From NCBI GenBank assembly GCA_902806215.1, contig CADCVT010000022.1:1-8181 (forward strand): a stretch of 8,181 bases of DNA. Direction: 5' to 3'. This stretch comes from an uncultured Solirubrobacteraceae bacterium. Lineage in GTDB: Bacteria > Actinomycetota > Thermoleophilia > Solirubrobacterales > Solirubrobacteraceae. The position numbers and the translations under genes were made by a program. Under the pieces are notes generated by a model. The model was not told the origin of the DNA, searched no databases, and saw nothing but the letters and a program-made list of their open reading frames with translations. Positions 5,499 to 8,181 of this stretch are shown here, piece after piece (the first letter of the stretch is position 1; each line of letters opens with the position of its first letter).

Positions 5499-7287
5499 GC
5501 CTGCGCCGCCTCCGGCGGCTGCTTCGACGCCTCCGGGCGGCCTCGATCCGGTGACGGCTCCGTCACCGGCGACGGCTCCGCGCCCGTACGCGTGGTGGGC
5601 CGCGGTGGGCGCCGTGCTGCTCGGCGCGTTCCTGCTGCGGGTGTGGGGGACCGACCACGGGCTGCCGTACGCGTACAACGCCGACGAGAACGCGCACTTC
5701 GTGCCGCGCGCGATCGGCCTCTACGGCCACGAGTGGAACCCGGACTACTTCGTCAACCCGCCCGCCTACACCTACGTCCTGCACGTCGTGTTCAGCGTGT
5801 GGTTCGGCGGGCGCGAGGGCGTCTCGCGGCTGTTCGCGACCGACCCGACCGAGGTCTGGGTCGTCGCCCGCACGCTCACCGCGGTGCTCGGCACGCTGTC
5901 GCTGTGGCTGCTCTACCTCGCCGGCACGCGGCTGCTCGACCGGCGCGTCGGGCTGCTGTCCGCCGCGCTCGGCGCGGTCGCGTTCCTGCCCGTCTTCTAC
6001 TCGCACCTCGCGCTCAACGACGTGCCCACGCTCCTGCCGATCTGCATCGCCCTGTACGGCATCGCCGGCGTGCTGCGGCTGGGGCGCCCGCGCGACTACG
6101 TCATCGCCGGCCTCGGGATCGGCGTCGCGGCCGCGACGAAGTACACCGGCGGGATCGTGCTGCTGCCGCTGCTGGCGGCCGCGGCGTCGCAGAGCGCCGT
6201 ACCCGGTGGCATGCGGCCCGCCGTCCGCGGGCTGGCGATCGCGGCCATCAGCGCGCTCGCGGGCTTCATCATCGCCAACCCGTACGCGGTGCTCGACTTC
6301 CCGGCGTTCTGGGACGGGATAACGCATCAGTCCTCGGCCGCCGGCGGCGAGACGCAGGGCAAGCTCGGCCTCACCCACGAGAACGGGTTCGTCTACTACC
6401 TGTGGTCGTTCACGTGGGGCCTCGGGTGGATCCCGCTGTTCGCCGCCGCCGCCGCGATCCCGCTGCTGTGGCGCGACGAGCGCCGCCTCGTCTGGCTGCT
6501 CGTCCCGGCGCCGATCGTGTTCATGCTCTTCATGGGCACCCAGGAGCGCTTCTTCGGCCGCTGGCTCATCCCCGTCTTCCCGTTCATGTGCATCCTGGCG
6601 GCCTACGCCGCGCTCGAGCTCGCCGACCGCGGTGGCCTGCGCTGGCCGGCGCTGCGACCGACCCTCGTGGCGATCGGGGTCGTCCTCCTGTGCGGGCAGG
6701 GCGCCGTCTACTCGCTGCACATCGGTCAGGTCCTCGAGAAGGAGGACACGCGCAACATGGCCCGCGAGTGGCTTGTCGAGCACGTGCCGCCGCGGTCGAA
6801 GATCGTCGTCGAGCCGGTGGTGCCCGACGCGTGGGCGCAGGACATCGGCAACCCGTCGCGCCTGACCTCCAACGGCAACCGGTGGGTGAAGTTCCCGACC
6901 TCGCGCTCGCGCATCAACCCGGAGGACCCCGACGGCCCGCTGCTCCCCGAGCCCGGCGAGGTCGTGCACATCGAGGACTACGAGCGCGTGCTCGTCCCGT
7001 CGCTCATCGACGAGTACGAGCGCCAGGGGTTCTGCTGGGTGGTGACGGGCTCGACGCAGCGCGGGCGCGCCGAGGCCGAGCCCAAGGAGGTCCCGCAGGC
7101 GATCGCGTACTACAAGGAGCTCGAGAAGCGCTCGCGGCTCGCCTACGAGGCGTCGCCGTACGCCCGCGGCCGGGGCCCGGTCGAGTTCAACTTCGACTGG
7201 ACGTTCGACTACTACCCGCGGGCGTATCACCGCCCCGGCCCCGTGATGTCGATTTACAGGTTGTCCGGCGGCCGTTGCGCGGGCTGA
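5476..7287 (+). CDS. Glycosyltransferase family 39 (PMT/ArnT-like) membrane protein
   Basis: This GT-C enzyme of 603 aa (from ATG 5476) resembles PMT_2/GT39 proteins, which transfer a sugar from a polyprenyl-phosphate donor to protein or lipid outside the membrane. A Pro/Ala-rich disordered N-terminus (1-37) leads into helix 1 (about 39-56). The first outer loop carries NADENAHF with the catalytic-type Asp70-Glu71, then VNPPAYTY (94-100), matching the family's PP motif. YSHLALNDVP and AAATKYTGG are further family hallmarks. About ten helices end near residue 414. The remaining 190 residues, opening EDTRNMAREWLVEHVPP, look like a soluble outer domain. The start overlaps the previous gene by 23 bp, suggesting coupled translation. 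No Shine-Dalgarno is visible, and the first 35 codons are poorer in third-position G/C than the rest, so a later start such as GTG 5551 is possible. The acceptor is unknown. Confidence 0.85.
   Translation: MSAAPRVEPAPPPAAASTPPGGLDPVTAPSPATAPRPYAWWAAVGAVLLGAFLLRVWGTDHGLPYAYNADENAHFVPRAIGLYGHEWNPDYFVNPPAYTYVLHVVFSVWFGGREGVSRLFATDPTEVWVVARTLTAVLGTLSLWLLYLAGTRLLDRRVGLLSAALGAVAFLPVFYSHLALNDVPTLLPICIALYGIAGVLRLGRPRDYVIAGLGIGVAAATKYTGGIVLLPLLAAAASQSAVPGGMRPAVRGLAIAAISALAGFIIANPYAVLDFPAFWDGITHQSSAAGGETQGKLGLTHENGFVYYLWSFTWGLGWIPLFAAAAAIPLLWRDERRLVWLLVPAPIVFMLFMGTQERFFGRWLIPVFPFMCILAAYAALELADRGGLRWPALRPTLVAIGVVLLCGQGAVYSLHIGQVLEKEDTRNMAREWLVEHVPPRSKIVVEPVVPDAWAQDIGNPSRLTSNGNRWVKFPTSRSRINPEDPDGPLLPEPGEVVHIEDYERVLVPSLIDEYERQGFCWVVTGSTQRGRAEAEPKEVPQAIAYYKELEKRSRLAYEASPYARGRGPVEFNFDWTFDYYPRAYHRPGPVMSIYRLSGGRCAG
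5505..5519. repeat. Inverted repeat just after the first GT-C stop codon
   Basis: GCCGCC (5505-5510) and GGCGGC (5514-5519) form a 6-bp all-G/C stem with a 3-nt loop, starting 6 nt after the stop TGA at 5496-5498. There is no T-tract. If the next gene truly starts at 5476, this hairpin lies in its coding sequence (residues about 10-15). It may slow or attenuate transcription or translation between the two genes, or be incidental to Pro/Ala codons. Confidence 0.4.
5548..5569. repeat. Near-perfect 22-bp palindrome with 10-bp arms
   Basis: CCGGTGACGG (5548-5557) is the exact reverse complement of CCGTCACCGG (5560-5569), separated by two bases. Overlapping it is a direct repeat: GACGGCTCCG occurs at 5553-5562 and again at 5571-5580, 18 nt (six codons) apart, giving a repeated Thr-Ala-Pro in the protein. 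The palindrome lies in the poorly conserved, disordered N-terminal part of the GT39 gene. An operator-like site, a strong mRNA hairpin and plain Pro/Ala codon repetition are all possible. Confidence 0.55.
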
Positions 7288-7294
7288 GCCCTTC

Positions 7295-7321
7295 CTGACG
7301 GGACCGTCGTCGTCGTAGAGT
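7295..7321 (+). promoter_or_regulatory. Candidate promoter for ribD
   Basis: The 47-bp gap 7288-7334 holds TAGAGT (7316-7321), a 4/6 match to the -10 consensus, and CTGACG (7295-7300), a 4/6 match to the -35 consensus, with a short 15-bp spacer. Initiation near 7328 would leave a leader of only about 7 nt before the ATG at 7335. Between the two hexamers lies the small palindrome GACGG-GA-CCGTC (7297-7308), which could be an operator. Read-through from the GT39 gene is the alternative. Confidence 0.3.
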
Positions 7322-7334
7322 GTGCGGGGCTTTC

Positions 7335-8181
7335 ATGACCCTGCGAACCGACACCGACCGAGCGCACATGGCGCGCGCCATCGACCTGGCGCAGCGCGGC
7401 CTCGGAACGGTCTCGCCCAACCCGGTCGTCGGCGCGGTCATCGTCCGAGACGGCGAGGTGCTGGGGGAGGGCTGGCACGCCGAGTGGGGCGGGCCGCACG
7501 CGGAGGTCAACGCGATCGCCGACGCCGGCCAGCCGGACGGCGGGCTGCGCGGCGCCACGATGTACGTGACGCTCGAGCCCTGCTGCCACACCGGCAAGAC
7601 CGGCCCGTGCACCGACGCGATCGTCGCGTCGGGCGTGTCGCGCGTCGTCGTCGGCTCCGACGACCCGACCGAGAAGGCGTCCGGCCGCGGCCTCGGGATC
7701 CTGCGCGACGAGGGCATCGACGTCGAGGTCGCCGACGGCGAGCTCGCCGCCCGCGCGCGGCTGCTCAACCAGGCCTTCCGCAAGCACTCGCGCACCGGCC
7801 GGCCGTGGGTGCTCTTCAAGTCGGCGATGACGCTCGACGGCAAGGTCGCCACCCGCACCGGCGACTCGAAGTGGATCTCCTCCGAGGACTCCCGCGCGAT
7901 CGCCCACCGCTGGCGCGCCCAGGTCGACGCGGTCGCCGTCGGCGTCGGCACGGCGCTCGCCGACGACCCGCAGCTCACCGCGCGCATCCTCGACGTGCCG
8001 CGCCAGCCGCGCCGGGTCGTGTTCGACTCGACCGCGCGGCTGCCGCTCGACTCGCAGCTCGTGCGCGCCGCGCCCGACCCGCCGCTGACCGTCGTCGTCT
8101 CGCGCGCCGCCTCGCGCGCCGCGACCGAGGCGCTCGAGATGGCCGGCGCGGAGATCATCGTCGCCACCGGCCAGAACGAGC
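7335..8181 (+). CDS. ribD: Bifunctional riboflavin biosynthesis protein RibD (deaminase/reductase), 3' end missing
   Basis: The frame is open from ATG 7335 to the window edge (282 codons); full RibD proteins are usually about 350-380 aa, so the reductase domain is cut off. RibD deaminates diaminohydroxy-phosphoribosylaminopyrimidine and then reduces the ribose with NADPH, in the cytosol, early in riboflavin synthesis. The deaminase domain (about 9-150) shows SPNPVVGAVIV, the HAE site (His55, catalytic Glu57) and EPCCHTGKTGPC, with Cys83 and Cys92 as the other zinc ligands. The reductase domain begins near residue 155 (RPWVLFKSAMTLDGKVATRTGDSKWISSEDSR), typical of RibD_C. A weak CGGGG lies about 6 nt before the ATG; an in-frame ATG at codon 12 is a less likely start because residue 9 onward already fits the family. 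Further rib genes probably follow outside the window. Confidence 0.94.
   Translation, partial: MTLRTDTDRAHMARAIDLAQRGLGTVSPNPVVGAVIVRDGEVLGEGWHAEWGGPHAEVNAIADAGQPDGGLRGATMYVTLEPCCHTGKTGPCTDAIVASGVSRVVVGSDDPTEKASGRGLGILRDEGIDVEVADGELAARARLLNQAFRKHSRTGRPWVLFKSAMTLDGKVATRTGDSKWISSEDSRAIAHRWRAQVDAVAVGVGTALADDPQLTARILDVPRQPRRVVFDSTARLPLDSQLVRAAPDPPLTVVVSRAASRAATEALEMAGAEIIVATGQNE

Noticed and set aside
3933..5678. 581-aa open frame on the minus strand
   Set aside because: It is antisense to the GT-C gene, low-complexity (rich in Arg, Asp, Glu, Gly, His), and has no recognisable motif; long antisense frames are expected at this GC content.
5563..7230. 555-aa open frame on the minus strand
   Set aside because: Antisense shadow of the GT39 gene, with a repetitive Arg/Asp/Glu/Val composition and no family signature.
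7281..7291. GGGC-TGA-GCCC mini-hairpin across the GT39 stop codon as a terminator
   Set aside because: Only four base pairs and no T-tract, so not enough to call a terminator.
5592..7298. 568-aa open frame on the plus strand in another phase
   Set aside because: Arg/Ala-rich translation overlapping the GT39 gene, whose own frame carries clear GT-C motifs.
7187..8167. 326-aa minus-strand frame opposite ribD
   Set aside because: Ser/Arg/Thr-rich shadow; the plus strand encodes an intact RibD deaminase with zinc ligands.

Overview
The window is a chromosomal segment with high GC content (about 70% by eye) and very strong G/C preference at third codon positions. It fits a high-GC actinobacterium. 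The mix of a GT2/methyltransferase/flippase block, GT-C membrane glycosyltransferases and a bifunctional RibD would suit the Thermoleophilia (Solirubrobacterales), but that placement is an inference. I see no tRNA, rRNA, insertion sequence, phage gene or CRISPR array.

Layout. Positions 1-83 probably hold the start of a minus-strand gene running off the left edge. A gap of about 108 bp with a strong hairpin follows, then a PlsC-type acyltransferase (192-929, +). It converges with a minus-strand block of three overlapping genes: a GT2 glycosyltransferase (2848-3912), a class I SAM methyltransferase (2225-2851) and a MOP/Wzx-like flippase (949-2235). Transcription runs in that order, from right to left. 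A 32-bp divergent spacer (3913-3944) separates this block from two overlapping plus-strand genes for polytopic GT-C type membrane glycosyltransferases (3945-5498 and 5476-7287). After a 47-bp gap, ribD (7335 onward, +) runs off the right edge.

Working together. The GT2 enzyme resembles polyprenyl-phosphate sugar synthases with two C-terminal membrane helices. Its likely product, a lipid-linked monosaccharide, is the kind of donor that GT39/PMT-like GT-C enzymes use outside the membrane. The flippase could move a lipid-linked sugar across the membrane, and the methyltransferase could modify the sugar or lipid. The two divergent blocks could therefore form one envelope-glycosylation module fired from a shared, symmetric promoter. 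The pathway, acceptor and sugar cannot be read from the sequence. PlsC (phospholipid synthesis) and RibD (riboflavin synthesis) look like housekeeping neighbours.

I found no clearly novel system. The best leads are the divergent glycosylation module, its palindromic -10 element, and the inverted repeats around the start of the second GT-C gene.
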